From contig NZ_FVZB01000006.1 in the NCBI RefSeq assembly GCF_900166655.1, positions 868,001-932,000 on the forward strand: a DNA stretch of 64,000 nucleotides, in the 5' to 3' direction. The position numbers and the translations under genes are program-made. The notes below the pieces were generated by a model that had not been told where the DNA came from, ran no database searches, and worked only from the letters and a program-made list of their open reading frames with translations. Below, in pieces: positions 20,739 through 30,743 of the stretch. This DNA comes from Halobacillus hunanensis (GTDB lineage: Bacteria; Bacillota; Bacilli; Bacillales; Halobacillaceae). Within the stretch, counting starts at the first letter, position 1; every line of letters begins with the position of its first letter.

Positions 20739-21884
20739 TCAATCCTTTAATAGATGGTTGCCAATCACAATTCTCTGGATTTCGCTCGTTCCTTCATAGA
20801 TTTCACAAACCTTCGCATCCCGGAAAAAGCGTTCCACCGCATAATCTTCTGTATAACCATAGCCCCCGTGTACCTGAACAGCTTCTATTGCTGTGTTAAC
20901 AGCCGCTTTTGAGGCAAATAGTTTGGCCATCGATGCTTGTCTGCCGCATTTCTCACCAGCTGCCTCCAGCGTGGCAGCCTGATAGACTAATAGTTTGGCA
21001 GCTTCTACATCTGTCGCCATATCTGCTAATTTAAATGAAATGCCCTGATGCTTTGCGATCGACTTGCCGAATTGCTCTCTTTCCTTCGCATAAGTTACGG
21101 CATGCTCAAGCGCAGCTTCAGCAATTCCAAGCGACTGAGCTGCAATTCCGATTCGGCCGACGTTCAAGTTGGCAAGCGCAATCTTAAACCCTGCCCCTTC
21201 TTCACCCAGCAGCTGGGAGGCAGGAACCTTACATTGATCAAAGTTGAGCGAGACCGTACTCGAGCCATGCAGCCCCATCTTCTTCTCCGCTTTCCCGATA
21301 GAAAAGCCCGGGGTGCCACGTTCAACAATAAACGCACTAACACCATTACCTCGCTGCTCATCACGATTGGTACGAGCGAATACGATAAAGGTATCTGCCT
21401 CGCCACCATTGGTTATGAACACTTTTGACCCGTTTAACAGGTAATGATCTCCTTGTTTTTCAGCACGCGTCTTTAAGCTGCCGGCATCAGACCCAGCACT
21501 TGGTTCGGTTAAAGCGAATGCCCCTAAATATTGTCCTGAAGCCAATTTAGGAATATACTTTTGCTTCTGTTCTTCTGTTCCAAAGTAAAGAATCGGATTG
21601 GTGCCAACCGAGGTGTGCACCGATAAGATGACGCCAAGTGTTGCACTTACTTTCGCAATTTCATGAATCGCAATAATGTAGGACGTATAGTCCATTTCAG
21701 CGCCGCCGTACTGTTCGGGGATCGGGATGCCCATTAAACCGAGCTCCCCCATCCTCTGAATCAATTCGATGGGAAAACGGTCTTCCTCTTCCATCCGTTC
21801 AACAGCTGGAGCCACTTCTTTTTCTGCAAAATCACGGACCATTTTCCGCATCATTTGTTGTTCATCTGTAAACTGCAGGTTCAT
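20739..21884 (-). CDS. second acyl-CoA dehydrogenase
   Basis: A paralogue of the preceding gene, 381 residues with ALTEPSAGSD and the catalytic glutamate in YEGTSEIQR. Two dehydrogenases side by side suggest separate substrates, for instance a branched acyl-CoA and butyryl-CoA; this is inference. Homologues include B. subtilis mmgC. Spacing to both neighbours (15 and 21 bases) supports one transcript. Confidence 0.93.
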   Translation of the reverse strand: MNLQFTDEQQMMRKMVRDFAEKEVAPAVERMEEEDRFPIELIQRMGELGLMGIPIPEQYGGAEMDYTSYIIAIHEIAKVSATLGVILSVHTSVGTNPILYFGTEEQKQKYIPKLASGQYLGAFALTEPSAGSDAGSLKTRAEKQGDHYLLNGSKVFITNGGEADTFIVFARTNRDEQRGNGVSAFIVERGTPGFSIGKAEKKMGLHGSSTVSLNFDQCKVPASQLLGEEGAGFKIALANLNVGRIGIAAQSLGIAEAALEHAVTYAKEREQFGKSIAKHQGISFKLADMATDVEAAKLLVYQAATLEAAGEKCGRQASMAKLFASKAAVNTAIEAVQVHGGYGYTEDYAVERFFRDAKVCEIYEGTSEIQRIVIGNHLLKD

Positions 21885-21905
21885 GTTTGTTCTCTCCCTC
21901 GCCTG

Positions 21906-22757
21906 TTATTCGTAGCTGTAAAACCCTCGACCTGACTTCTTACCGAGCCAGCCAGCTTTTACATATTGTCGAAGCAATGGACATGGACGATACTTGCTAT
22001 CGCCAAATCCATCGTGAAGAACCTCCATAATATACAGGCAGGTATCAAGTCCAATGAAGTCAGCCAAAGTAAGTGGCCCCATTGGATGATTCATGCCGAG
22101 CTTCATCACTTTGTCAATATCCTCGACAGAAGCCACTCCTTCATGTAAAGCGAAAATAGCTTCATTGATCATCGGCATTAATATCCGATTAGCAGCAAAT
22201 CCCGGGAAATCACTAACTTCAACAGGCGTTTTATCAAGTTTCTCTGTCATTTCTTCAATCGTTTGATAGGTCTCATCACTTGTTTGAATCGCACGGATAA
22301 TCTCGACAAGCTTCATAACCGGCACCGGATTCATGAAATGCATGCCGATCACCTGAGATGGGCGGCTGGTCGCTGCTGCTATTTCTGTAATCGGTAAAGA
22401 TGAAGTATTCGTTGCCAAAATGGCATGAGCTGGCGTGATGGCATCAAGACTTTGAAACACCTTGGTCTTTACGTCCATGTTTTCCACGACAGCTTCAATC
22501 ACGAGGTCACAATCAGATGCATCGTTTAGATCAGTCGAACCTGTAAGCCGTTCATTGGCATTCGCTTGCTGCTCGGCCGTTAGTTTCCCCTTATCCACGG
22601 CACGCTGAAGCCGTTTTTCGATTCCTGCAATTCCCTTCTGCAGTGCTTCTTCGTTCATATCGTTTAATTTAACGTTCAGGCCTGACTGTGCGAACACTTG
22701 AGCAATACCTGCCCCCATCTGTCCGGCACCGATGACCATTACTTGATTAATTGACAT
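21906..22757 (-). CDS. 3-hydroxybutyryl-CoA dehydrogenase
   Basis: NAD(P)-dependent oxidation of 3-hydroxybutyryl-CoA to acetoacetyl-CoA. The 283-residue protein has the Rossmann motif [11 protein letters not shown] near residues 10-20 and the [13 protein letters not shown] segment with the catalytic histidine, then a C-terminal helical dimerisation domain. It is related to B. subtilis MmgB and clostridial Hbd. It is 12 bases downstream of the thiolase gene in the operon. Confidence 0.94.
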   Translation of the reverse strand: MSINQVMVIGAGQMGAGIAQVFAQSGLNVKLNDMNEEALQKGIAGIEKRLQRAVDKGKLTAEQQANANERLTGSTDLNDASDCDLVIEAVVENMDVKTKVFQSLDAITPAHAILATNTSSLPITEIAAATSRPSQVIGMHFMNPVPVMKLVEIIRAIQTSDETYQTIEEMTEKLDKTPVEVSDFPGFAANRILMPMINEAIFALHEGVASVEDIDKVMKLGMNHPMGPLTLADFIGLDTCLYIMEVLHDGFGDSKYRPCPLLRQYVKAGWLGKKSGRGFYSYE

Positions 22758-22769
22758 ATAGACTCCCCC

Positions 22770-23957
22770 TTACTGTTTCGGTACTTCAATCAATACGGCA
22801 TCTCCTTGGCCGCCTCCAGAGCAGATCGCTGCAATGCCGAGACCGCCGCCGCGACGCTTCAATTCATGTGCTAATGTAAGTATAATACGTGCCCCGCTTG
22901 CTCCAATCGGGTGTCCAAGTGCCACAGCTCCACCGTTGACATTAACTTTCTCCGGATCCAACCCTGCGATTTTACCGCTTGCTAAGGATACCGTTGAAAA
23001 TGCTTCATTCACTTCAAACAAGTCAATCTCTTCAAGCGATTTACCCGCTTTTTTCAGCAATTTATTAATAACGAGCCCTGGTGTTTCCGGGAAATCATGA
23101 GCTTCAACCGCCACCTCATCATGGGCAAGAATAGTGGCAAGGGTTTCTGCTCCGACCTGCTGTGCCTTTTCATCAGACATCAGCACCATCGCACACGCTC
23201 CATCATTAACACCCGGGGCATTCCCCGCCGTAATCGTTCCATCTTTGTCAAAAGCAGGACGAAGCTTTGCTAACTTTTCAGCCGTTGTTCCTTTTCTCGG
23301 TGCTTCATCCGTGTCGACAACAACCGGATCACCTTTACGCTGCGGAACCTCAACAGCAACGATTTCTTCAGCCAGCTTGCCATCTTCAGTTGCCTCAAGG
23401 GCCCGCGAATGACTGCGAGCCGCCCACTCATCCTGCGCTTCTCTTGTTAACTCAAATTTATTGGCTGTGCGATTTCCATAACTACCCATATGAACGTTTT
23501 CAAAGGAACAAGTCAGGCCGTCATGCACCATCATGTCTTTAACAGCCGCATCTCCCATACGCAAACCCCAGCGTGCTTTTGGCATAAAGTATGGTGCATT
23601 GCTCATGCTTTCCATTCCACCTGCTACAATGACGTCTTCTTCCCCTAAGCGAATGAACTGATCAGCCATAGTTACACTGCGCATCCCTGATGCACACACT
23701 TTGTTAACGGTTTCCGTTTTAACCTCCCAAGGAATACCGGCTTCACGGGAAGCTTGGCGTGAAGGCAGCTGTCCCTGTCCGCCCTGCAGCACTGTCCCCA
23801 TAATGACTTCCTTTACGTCTTCCGGTAAAACGTCGGCCTTTTTTAACGCAGCCTTGATCGCAATTCCCCCCAGTTGTGCGGCAGTTAGCGGGGCCAGGCC
23901 TCCTCCAAACTTTCCAAACGGTGTACGTGCACCTGCTACAATTACAGTCTTTGTCAT
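22770..23957 (-). CDS. acetyl-CoA C-acetyltransferase (thiolase)
   Basis: Cleaves acetoacetyl-CoA to two acetyl-CoA, or condenses them in reverse. The 395-residue thiolase has the nucleophilic cysteine in [10 protein letters not shown] near residue 88, the GHPIGASG histidine loop and the C-terminal catalytic cysteine in CSGGGQGDA. The start has AAAGGAGG upstream. It is the first gene after a regulatory gap with a cre site, an operator-like palindrome and a strong hairpin. B. subtilis counterparts are mmgA and yhfS. Confidence 0.95.
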   Translation of the reverse strand: MTKTVIVAGARTPFGKFGGGLAPLTAAQLGGIAIKAALKKADVLPEDVKEVIMGTVLQGGQGQLPSRQASREAGIPWEVKTETVNKVCASGMRSVTMADQFIRLGEEDVIVAGGMESMSNAPYFMPKARWGLRMGDAAVKDMMVHDGLTCSFENVHMGSYGNRTANKFELTREAQDEWAARSHSRALEATEDGKLAEEIVAVEVPQRKGDPVVVDTDEAPRKGTTAEKLAKLRPAFDKDGTITAGNAPGVNDGACAMVLMSDEKAQQVGAETLATILAHDEVAVEAHDFPETPGLVINKLLKKAGKSLEEIDLFEVNEAFSTVSLASGKIAGLDPEKVNVNGGAVALGHPIGASGARIILTLAHELKRRGGGLGIAAICSGGGQGDAVLIEVPKQ

Positions 23958-23978
23958 GATTATTTTCCTCCTTTAGCT

Positions 23979-23992
23979 TGTTAACGCTTTCA
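23979..23992 (-). promoter_or_regulatory. CcpA cre site before the thiolase gene
   Basis: The minus strand reads TGAAAGCGTTAACA, matching every position of the consensus TGWAARCGYTWWCW. It lies 22 bases upstream of the thiolase start codon, where CcpA would block transcription of the beta-oxidation genes on preferred sugars. Confidence 0.8.
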
Positions 23993-23997
23993 ATGGT

Positions 23998-24017
23998 GAT
24001 TGAACGCTCGCTCAATC
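23998..24017. promoter_or_regulatory. operator-like palindrome before the thiolase gene
   Basis: GATTGA and TCAATC arms, with inner ACG and CGC flanking CT, form a 20-base imperfect palindrome immediately upstream of the cre site. Size and symmetry are those of a TetR-family operator. The TetR gene at 17998-18627 in the same operon is the natural candidate ligand, but this is inference. Confidence 0.5.
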
Positions 24018-24027
24018 TCTTTTCATA

Positions 24028-24060
24028 AGGAAAGTGTACATAAAATTTGTACACTTTCCT
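24028..24060. repeat. perfect 13-bp hairpin between fadF and thiolase
   Basis: Arms AGGAAAGTGTACA and TGTACACTTTCCT around TAAAATT are exact complements. No T run follows on the minus strand, so it is not a typical terminator. It could be an RNA processing or stabilising element between fadF and the downstream genes, or a DNA operator. Confidence 0.7.
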
Positions 24061-24107
24061 ACAGCACACTAATCTTAGACCTATCAACGTACTCGGTTAG
24101 CACTTAC

Positions 24108-26240
24108 CTATGCCGTCTTCTCTACCTTCTCTGGAAAAATAGACTTCGCTAAAATTTCCGCAATATCCATGGTGCTGACCTTCTCCTCGACTTCCTTCGC
24201 TTTCGTACCATCGGAAAGCATTGTCAAACAGAATGGGCAGCCACTAGATATCATCGTCGGCTCTACAGCCAATGCCTGTTCTGTTCTAGCTACGTTCATG
24301 CGGTTTCCGGATTTCTCTTCCATCCACATCATCCCGCCGCCAGCTCCACAGCACATCCCGTTTGAACGGTTTCGGTTCATCTCCACCACTTTCACGCCTG
24401 GAATCATTTCAAGAACTTCGCGTGGCGGCTGGTACACTTCGTTGTAGCGGCCAAGGTAGCAGCTATCGTGATACGTAATTGTTTCATTGACCTCTGCTTC
24501 AGGCTTTAACTTGCCTTCTTTCAGCCACTCTGAAAGCATTTCTGTATGGTGGTACACCTCAGCCTCAAAGCCGAAATCTGGATATTCGTTTTTGAAAATA
24601 TTGTACGCATGCGGATCAATCGTAATGATCTTCTTCACATCATGCTTTTCAAATTCTTTAATATTCTTTTCAGCTAGTTCCTGGAATAAAAATTCATTCC
24701 CCATGCGGCGAGCTGTATCGCCTGAGTTCTGCTCTTTATTGCCGAGAATAGCAAACTTGATGCCTGCTTCATTCATCAGTTTGGCAAAAGCCATAGCGAT
24801 CTTCTGGCTGCGGTTGTCATATGAACCCATAGAACTTACCCAGAACAGGTAGTCAAACTCTTCGCCTGACTTCTTCAGTTCCTTAACAGTTGGGATCGTT
24901 ACTTCCTCATCCGCTTCACGCCAGTTGACACGTTCTTTCTTAGAAAGCCCCCAAGGATTCCCCTGGCGTTCAATGTTCATCATCGCACGCTGGCCATCCT
25001 GATCCATTTTTCCTTCGGTTAAAACAAGATAGCGGCGCAGATCGATGATTTTATCAACATGTTCGTTCATCACCGGACAAGCGTCTTCACAGTTACGGCA
25101 TGTTGTACAAGCCCACAGTTCTTCTTCTGTAATTACATCACCGATTAAACTCTTGCTTGATGCCGCTTCTGTAGTTGCGGCTGCTTCATCTCCACCTTGT
25201 GAGCCGGCCATTTTGGCCAGTGTATTGCCTTCAGTTCCAGCAAAAGCGTAAGAAGGAACCCATGGAGCCTTGCCTGTAACGGCTGCCCCTGTTTCTGTTA
25301 AGTGGTCACGAATTTTCACAAGTAAATCCATTGGCGAAAGCATTTTTCCTGATCCCGCCGCTGGACAAACATTGGTACAACGTCCGCACTCGACACACGC
25401 ATAGAAGTCGATCATTTGCAGCTGGTTGAAATCTTCTACTTTTCCAACCCCAAAGGAAACATCTTCTTCGTCAGTGTCCTCATCGATTTCAAAATCAATC
25501 TTTGAAAGCTTCGCAGGAGGCCCCTCACGGCTTAAGAATACATTGACCGGAGCAGCGAGTAAGTGTGCGTGCTTCGATTGAGGCACATAAACAAGAAATG
25601 TAAGGAGAACTAATAAGTGAATCCACCACATGACGAAAAATACGCTGGCGGCAGCTACTGGCGGCATCCATGCGAAAGCGTTTGCAACAATGGTCGCAAC
25701 AGGTTCCGTCCATGCGCCTTCATGCCCGTGCCAAATTAGCGCCATACCATTTCCAATAAGTACTGAAATCATTAATAGACCGATAAATAAAAGAACAAGT
25801 CCTGCTTTGAAACCGCGTTTCAAACGAACAAGCTTCTCAATATAACGACGGTAAAACGCCCATATCACCGCAACAAGAATCGTTAAGGTCACCAGTTCCT
25901 GAAAAAAAGTAAAGCCTGGATAAAGCGGACCCAGCGGTAAGTGGGAATCTGGAGCCAGTCCCTTCCAAATAAAATCGATCGCCCCAAATTGGACGAGGAT
26001 AAAGCCATAAAACATCATGACATGAATGGCTCCCGATTTCTTATCCTTTAACAGCTTTTTCTGTCCAAACACGTAAATCCATATTTTTTGAAGGCGTCGT
26101 TTAATCTGCCCATCAAATTCGAATTTCTTTCCCATCTGGATATAGGCAATCCGTGTACGAACCACACGAACAAATAGATATAACCCGTATATCGTAACCC
26201 CCAGGAATAAAATCCAATTTGCGAGTAACAAAGGATTCAT
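24108..26240 (-). CDS. fadF: membrane Fe-S oxidoreductase FadF
   Basis: Probably carries electrons from acyl-CoA dehydrogenase/ETF to quinone. The 710-residue protein has an N-terminal membrane part with about six helices (residues 5-220). Two [4Fe-4S] ferredoxin motifs follow, CVECGRCTNVCP at 282-293 and CTTCRNCEDACP near 385, then two CCG-type domains (SCYLGRYN, MCCGAGGG) as in heterodisulfide reductase subunit B/D. B. subtilis YwjF (FadF) has this architecture and the same linkage to an acyl-CoA dehydrogenase. A FadR-like box overlaps its promoter. Confidence 0.92.
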   Translation of the reverse strand: MNPLLLANWILFLGVTIYGLYLFVRVVRTRIAYIQMGKKFEFDGQIKRRLQKIWIYVFGQKKLLKDKKSGAIHVMMFYGFILVQFGAIDFIWKGLAPDSHLPLGPLYPGFTFFQELVTLTILVAVIWAFYRRYIEKLVRLKRGFKAGLVLLFIGLLMISVLIGNGMALIWHGHEGAWTEPVATIVANAFAWMPPVAAASVFFVMWWIHLLVLLTFLVYVPQSKHAHLLAAPVNVFLSREGPPAKLSKIDFEIDEDTDEEDVSFGVGKVEDFNQLQMIDFYACVECGRCTNVCPAAGSGKMLSPMDLLVKIRDHLTETGAAVTGKAPWVPSYAFAGTEGNTLAKMAGSQGGDEAAATTEAASSKSLIGDVITEEELWACTTCRNCEDACPVMNEHVDKIIDLRRYLVLTEGKMDQDGQRAMMNIERQGNPWGLSKKERVNWREADEEVTIPTVKELKKSGEEFDYLFWVSSMGSYDNRSQKIAMAFAKLMNEAGIKFAILGNKEQNSGDTARRMGNEFLFQELAEKNIKEFEKHDVKKIITIDPHAYNIFKNEYPDFGFEAEVYHHTEMLSEWLKEGKLKPEAEVNETITYHDSCYLGRYNEVYQPPREVLEMIPGVKVVEMNRNRSNGMCCGAGGGMMWMEEKSGNRMNVARTEQALAVEPTMISSGCPFCLTMLSDGTKAKEVEEKVSTMDIAEILAKSIFPEKVEKTA

Positions 26241-26334
26241 CTGTTCTCCCCCTCTTAGTTAGTCTGCAAGATTCCGAACCGCCTCTCCCATTATCAATTC
26301 GGAACCCTGTCAATTTTCTGAATCTTATATATTA

Positions 26335-26363
26335 ACTATAATTATGAATGAGCATTCAGTCAA
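26335..26363 (-). promoter_or_regulatory. fadF promoter with embedded FadR-like box
   Basis: The minus strand has -35 TTGACT (26358-26363), a 17-base spacer and -10 TATAGT (26335-26340). The plus-strand sequence TGAATGAGCATTCAGTCA (26345-26362) matches the B. subtilis FadR consensus TGAATGANTANTCATTCA at all but two defined positions and occupies the spacer. Repression relieved by long-chain acyl-CoA is the expected mode. Confidence 0.78.
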
Positions 26364-26444
26364 CACATTTTACACGATTTCCTTTTCAAACTTCCATCTT
26401 TGGGAGAAACTAATAGAGGAAAATGTGAAGGAGGCACCATTAAA

Positions 26445-27635
26445 ATGTTATTCATAATAACCCTTTTACTTATTATCGTCTTGATCTATCTGCTAATCGT
26501 GTTAGATTTTAAATTAGGAAGAAGAAACCATCAGAACCATGCCCAGATCCTCCCTTTTAAAGAAACGACAGCAGATTATCACTTATATGCAAACGGCGCC
26601 CCATTATTTGAGGACCTTTTTCAAGAAATCTCGGAAGCACAACAGCAGGTGGACATTTACTTTTATTTAGTCAGCAGCGATCAGCCAGGTCGCGATTTTC
26701 TTGAAATATTGAAAAGTAAAGCCCGTGAAGGAGTGTCCGTCCGCCTGATGACAGATCGTCTGGGAGGCTACCAGCTGTCCAAGTCGATACGCAACGATTT
26801 AGCAGAAGCTGGCGTGCAATTTCACTTTTCAGCAATCCCGGGATTTCCTTATTTCTTTTATAAATTAAATCGCCGTAATCATCGGAAGATTACAGTCATT
26901 GATGGAAAAATTGCTTATGTAGGCGGTTTTAACATTGGCGACAATTATCTTGGGAAAAACCCTAAATTCGGCGATTGGCGAGATTATCATTTACGCCTGA
27001 TAGGTCCTGTCGTCAGTGAACTTCATCATATTTTTCTTGATGATTGGTATCGAGCATCAGGTGAGAAGCATTCACCCATCGTGAACAAGGAAGAAGCGAA
27101 ACACTCTGTCAAAATCGTTGCTACGGATGGGATGAAGCTGGAGGATGAATTTTTGCAGATGATTCAGCGTGCGGATGAGGAAATCTTAATCGGGACACCG
27201 TATTTTATTCCTACTGAGAAGTTGATGAAAGCTTTGAAACAAGCCTTACAACGCGGAGTATTTCTGCAAATCATGGTGCCGCTTAAATCAGATCATCCTT
27301 TCGTAAAAGAAGCGGCTATCCCATATTTGGAACAACTTTTCCATGCAGGAGCGAAAATCTGTCTGTATGACGATGGCTTTTATCATTCTAAGGTGATGAT
27401 GGTCGATCAAAGTATAGCCGATATCGGTACCGCCAATTTTGACAGACGAAGCTTCTTTCTAAATAAAGAAGTCAATACGTTCGTCTATGACAACGTATTT
27501 ATAAGCGATTTGCGAAAAGCATATATGGAGGACGCGCAAAATGCGATTGCTTTTAACGAAGAGTGGTTGTCCCAACGTTCATTCGCTACAAAAGTAAACA
27601 TCCAAATCGCCAAAGTGCTGCGCCCGATTTTATAG
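26445..27635 (+). CDS. clsB: cardiolipin synthase family protein (YwjE-like)
   Basis: Phospholipase D-fold enzyme that transfers phosphatidyl groups between phosphatidylglycerol molecules at the membrane. From the ATG at 26445 (AAGGAGG upstream) it has 396 residues: one N-terminal membrane helix (about 1-20) and two HKD motifs, HRKITVIDGKIAYVGGFN and HSKVMMVDQSIADIGTANFD. Only one transmembrane segment is present, as in YwjE rather than the two-span ClsA. It is divergent from fadF, as in B. subtilis ywjE-ywjF. Cardiolipin often rises with salinity, which fits a halophile. Confidence 0.9.
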   Translation: MLFIITLLLIIVLIYLLIVLDFKLGRRNHQNHAQILPFKETTADYHLYANGAPLFEDLFQEISEAQQQVDIYFYLVSSDQPGRDFLEILKSKAREGVSVRLMTDRLGGYQLSKSIRNDLAEAGVQFHFSAIPGFPYFFYKLNRRNHRKITVIDGKIAYVGGFNIGDNYLGKNPKFGDWRDYHLRLIGPVVSELHHIFLDDWYRASGEKHSPIVNKEEAKHSVKIVATDGMKLEDEFLQMIQRADEEILIGTPYFIPTEKLMKALKQALQRGVFLQIMVPLKSDHPFVKEAAIPYLEQLFHAGAKICLYDDGFYHSKVMMVDQSIADIGTANFDRRSFFLNKEVNTFVYDNVFISDLRKAYMEDAQNAIAFNEEWLSQRSFATKVNIQIAKVLRPIL

Positions 27636-27815
27636 TTATTTAAATAAGGCACTCACCATCGGACCAAGCCACGCAAACACTTTAAAGCCTAGATAAATGC
27701 CGACAATCCCTGCCACTCCAGCTAATGCCGGAGGCGCGGGGATCGGCAATTTAAAGGCTGCAAATATAATTCCTACAACAAATCCAGTTAATAAAGCAAA
27801 TAAAACTTCCTTCAT
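27636..27815 (-). CDS. XapX domain small membrane protein
   Basis: A 59-codon gene on the minus strand, directly abutting the stop codon of the cardiolipin synthase gene. The product starts MKEVLFALLTGFVVGIIF, has the XapX hallmark KLPIPAPPALAGVAGI, and ends with a second hydrophobic stretch and LFK. It therefore has two transmembrane helices. AAAGGGGGC lies upstream of the ATG. Function is unknown for this family. Confidence 0.85.
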   Translation of the reverse strand: MKEVLFALLTGFVVGIIFAAFKLPIPAPPALAGVAGIVGIYLGFKVFAWLGPMVSALFK

Positions 27816-27939
27816 CTATACGCCCCCTTTTAGTATTCTTATGTTATTCCATTCATGATCAGGCTATCCTCTCTCTCCTACATCAACATTATTTTACCTT
27901 ATGTTGGGTTGGAAAAACATTCTAACTCAGAGTTTGGAC

Positions 27940-27981
27940 AAAAAAAGAATGCCCCCGCCTGATTCAGCAAGGACACTCTTT
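27940..27981 (-). terminator. argS terminator
   Basis: On the minus strand, arms AAAGAGTGTCC and GGGCATTCTTT pair fully when G-U pairs are counted, and a run of T residues follows. It lies 16 bases beyond the argS stop codon. Confidence 0.8.
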
Positions 27982-27996
27982 GATTAGTCTATGCAG

Positions 27997-29664
27997 CTAC
28001 ATTTGTTCTGGTGCAGAAACGCCGATTAAGCGCAGCGCATTCTGTAGAGTTGTACGCACAGCTTTCATGAGCGCAATTCTCGCCGTTGTACGCTCGTGAT
28101 GAGCTTCATCGAGCACTTTCTCAGCATTGTAAAAGCTATGCAGATTTGATGCTAAATCAAAAGCATATTGCGTAACACGATGTGGTGTCCGTTTTTCAGC
28201 AGCATCAGCCACTACCTGCGTGAACTCACCAAGCCGTTTCAGCAAATCTTCTTCTTTTTCCGAGGTTAAGAACTTGCCATTGAATGCTCCACCTGTAAGA
28301 CCTTTTTCCTCAGCCTGGCGAAGCATGGTACAAATACGAGCATGCGCATACTGTACATAATAAACTGGGTTCTCATTGGACTCAGAACGTGCAAGGTCCA
28401 TATCGAAATCAAGATGAGAGTCACTGGAACGCATTGAGAAGAAGTAACGCATCGCGTCAATCCCGACTTCCTCCATCAGCTCACGAAGCGTAACAGCCTT
28501 TCCCGTACGCTTGCTCATTTTCACCTTTTCCCCATCTTGGAACAAGTTGACCATTTGGATGATTTCCACTTCCAGCGTATCTTTATCATAACCAAGCGCC
28601 TGAATCGCTGCTTTCATTCGCGGGATATAACCATGATGATCAGCGCCCCAAATGTTAATCAGCGTATCAAAACCACGGTCGAGTTTATTTTTATGATAGG
28701 CGATATCTGGTGTTAAGTAGGTGTACGTACCATCATTCTTAATGAGGACACGGTCTTTATCATCGTCAAAAGCAGTCGTCCGAAACCAAGTCGCATCGTC
28801 TTGCTCGTATACATAATTCTTCTCTTTCAAGACGTTTAACGCTTGTTCGATTTGGTCACCTTCATAAAGGGACGTTTCTGAAAACCATTCGTCAAACGGA
28901 ACACGAAACTCTTCCAGGTCTGTTCTAATTTTATTCAATTCGTAAGTCAGCCCATACTTACGGAAAAAGGTCAGACGCTCTTCTTCAGAAACATCCACCC
29001 ACCTCGTTCCGTCTTCCTCGACCAACTTTTCGCCAAGTTCGATGATATCCTTGCCATGGTAGCCATTTTCAGGCATCTCCCAATCTTTATCGAGCGCCTG
29101 CATGTAGCGAGCTTCAACAGATCGAGCCAAGTTAGCAATTTGGTTTCCAGCGTCATTAATATAATATTCACGAGACACATTATATCCTGCAGCATCAAGC
29201 ACATTGCTTAACGAGTCGCCGACTGCAGCCCCGCGGGCATGTCCTAAATGCAAAGTCCCAGTTGGGTTTGCTGAAACGAACTCGATTTGAACGCTATGGC
29301 CTTTTCCAATTTCTGTGCGTCCGTAATTTTCCCCAGCAGACAGGATCGCTGGGACAAGATCAGCCAGGTACTGATTGTTCATGTGAAAGTTAATAAATCC
29401 CGGTCCGGCAATATCAATTTTTTCAATAGAAGCTTTGGAACGATCAAATTGCTCCACAAGCTCTGTAGCGATTTGACGCGGATTTTTCTTCGCGATACGC
29501 GCCAGCTGCATCGCCATATTTGTCGCATAATCTCCATGCGACTTATCTTTCGGCTGTTCCAGCACCACAACGGGCATTTGCTCATCTGTTGCCAGGCCTG
29601 CCTGCTTTACGGCTCGAACAATTTCATCCTTCAGCTTCTGTTCCGTCTGTTCGACAATGTTCAT
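27997..29664 (-). CDS. argS: arginyl-tRNA synthetase
   Basis: Charges tRNA-Arg with arginine. Class I enzyme of 555 residues with an N-terminal additional domain that recognises the tRNA elbow, the HIGH signature as [11 protein letters not shown] (near 138), the KMSKS loop as KMSKRTG (near 366) and the DALR anticodon domain at the C-terminus. No T-box leader is seen. The start overlaps the upstream ywiB gene by 4 bases, as in B. subtilis. Confidence 0.97.
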   Translation of the reverse strand: MNIVEQTEQKLKDEIVRAVKQAGLATDEQMPVVVLEQPKDKSHGDYATNMAMQLARIAKKNPRQIATELVEQFDRSKASIEKIDIAGPGFINFHMNNQYLADLVPAILSAGENYGRTEIGKGHSVQIEFVSANPTGTLHLGHARGAAVGDSLSNVLDAAGYNVSREYYINDAGNQIANLARSVEARYMQALDKDWEMPENGYHGKDIIELGEKLVEEDGTRWVDVSEEERLTFFRKYGLTYELNKIRTDLEEFRVPFDEWFSETSLYEGDQIEQALNVLKEKNYVYEQDDATWFRTTAFDDDKDRVLIKNDGTYTYLTPDIAYHKNKLDRGFDTLINIWGADHHGYIPRMKAAIQALGYDKDTLEVEIIQMVNLFQDGEKVKMSKRTGKAVTLRELMEEVGIDAMRYFFSMRSSDSHLDFDMDLARSESNENPVYYVQYAHARICTMLRQAEEKGLTGGAFNGKFLTSEKEEDLLKRLGEFTQVVADAAEKRTPHRVTQYAFDLASNLHSFYNAEKVLDEAHHERTTARIALMKAVRTTLQNALRLIGVSAPEQM

Positions 29665-30089
29665 GATTCCCTTTCCTCCTCAAAAAGTAGTGTTAACCGA
29701 TGGCGTTGTTCAACCTCATCATTCAGCGTCATCTGATAACTAATAAACAGACGGCCTTGAGAAGCTTCAGAAAGCGAGCGGTACTCAATTTGGTCTGTCC
29801 ATGTTCTCATATGAAAATCACCATATGTATGATGATAAATATTCTCCGTCTCCAACTTCTTCTGAAAAACCTGGCGCATTTCAACGGGCCCCGTTCGTTT
29901 AATACTAATATGGTCCGGCTTAATTGTCACCATCGTTTTCACGGGCTCCCCCTCTTCAGGGTGTTCCGTAAACTTGAGGACTTCCGTTTCGTTACGCGTA
30001 TATAATTGCCCTTGTTCAGATAACGTCATCTCTTCTTTGCGACCCGCATCTCTGATTTCCGTTATGAGCTTAATACGTACATCCTTCAT
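29661..30089 (-). CDS. ywiB: DUF1934 beta-barrel protein YwiB
   Basis: A 142-residue protein of the YwiB/DUF1934 family, predicted as a small calycin-like beta barrel. It begins [14 protein letters not shown] and is made mostly of alternating strands. Its function is not known. It overlaps argS by ATGA and is always found upstream of it in Bacillales, so it is translationally coupled. Confidence 0.88.
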   Translation of the reverse strand: MKDVRIKLITEIRDAGRKEEMTLSEQGQLYTRNETEVLKFTEHPEEGEPVKTMVTIKPDHISIKRTGPVEMRQVFQKKLETENIYHHTYGDFHMRTWTDQIEYRSLSEASQGRLFISYQMTLNDEVEQRHRLTLLFEEERES

Positions 30090-30168
30090 TTGACCACTCC
30101 TCCATCCACCAGATTTCGAGTCTGTTTCTAACTAATCTATTATAAGAATACCGCAGCAAAAACTCAAG

Positions 30169-30615
30169 TTATTGCGAAATTTTTTGCACGTACGTTTCGA
30201 CTTCCTGAATTTGAGAGAAATATGAAGGGATAGTAGCTGCTGCATAGATGACAACGATCGCCACCACAATGCCCAGAAACCATTTGTAGGGGAGAACCTT
30301 TTTAAATGGCCGTTTGTCTTTAAAGATCGCGAATAAAATGAGTGGAAAGATAAGGGCGATCAGCACGATATCTGTATGCCAGTGCGTTTTCACATCACTA
30401 ACAGCTGCCTGAAACAGCAGCACATCGGCCATATTGTCAGCGATCTCGACTTCTGCCACCACTTCATTGCTAAGGCCTTCCTGGACCGAAAGAGTAGAAT
30501 TTTCTATTTCATAGCTGTATCCAGAAGGGTTCCAGGCAAACGAAAAGGTGAGGATGAGTAATGCAGCCATAACGAGGGCATATCCTGCCGTTACGCTAAT
30601 CAGTTTTTTGTCCAT
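30169..30615 (-). CDS. three-span membrane protein, unknown
   Basis: Not recognised. A 148-residue protein with hydrophobic segments near residues 7-27, 83-103 and 113-133, and a polar, acidic extracytoplasmic loop of about 55 residues between the first two. No catalytic motif is apparent. It lies 80 bases upstream of ywiB and may be co-transcribed with ywiB-argS. The position equals that of uncharacterised ywi genes in relatives. Confidence 0.6.
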   Translation of the reverse strand: MDKKLISVTAGYALVMAALLILTFSFAWNPSGYSYEIENSTLSVQEGLSNEVVAEVEIADNMADVLLFQAAVSDVKTHWHTDIVLIALIFPLILFAIFKDKRPFKKVLPYKWFLGIVVAIVVIYAAATIPSYFSQIQEVETYVQKISQ

Positions 30616-30743
30616 TTTTGTAAAAACTCCTTATGTGTGTGCAGTATTTTATCAATTGCATGAAAATAGACAAGGCTCTTTTCTTAAAAATTTTGCTGCT
30701 CTATCCCCCTCACCGTTGGTATAAATCTTCATCACAACAGAGA

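Noticed and set aside
29665-30168. T-box leader for argS
   Set aside because: argS overlaps ywiB by 4 bases and no T-box consensus or specifier structure is visible upstream.
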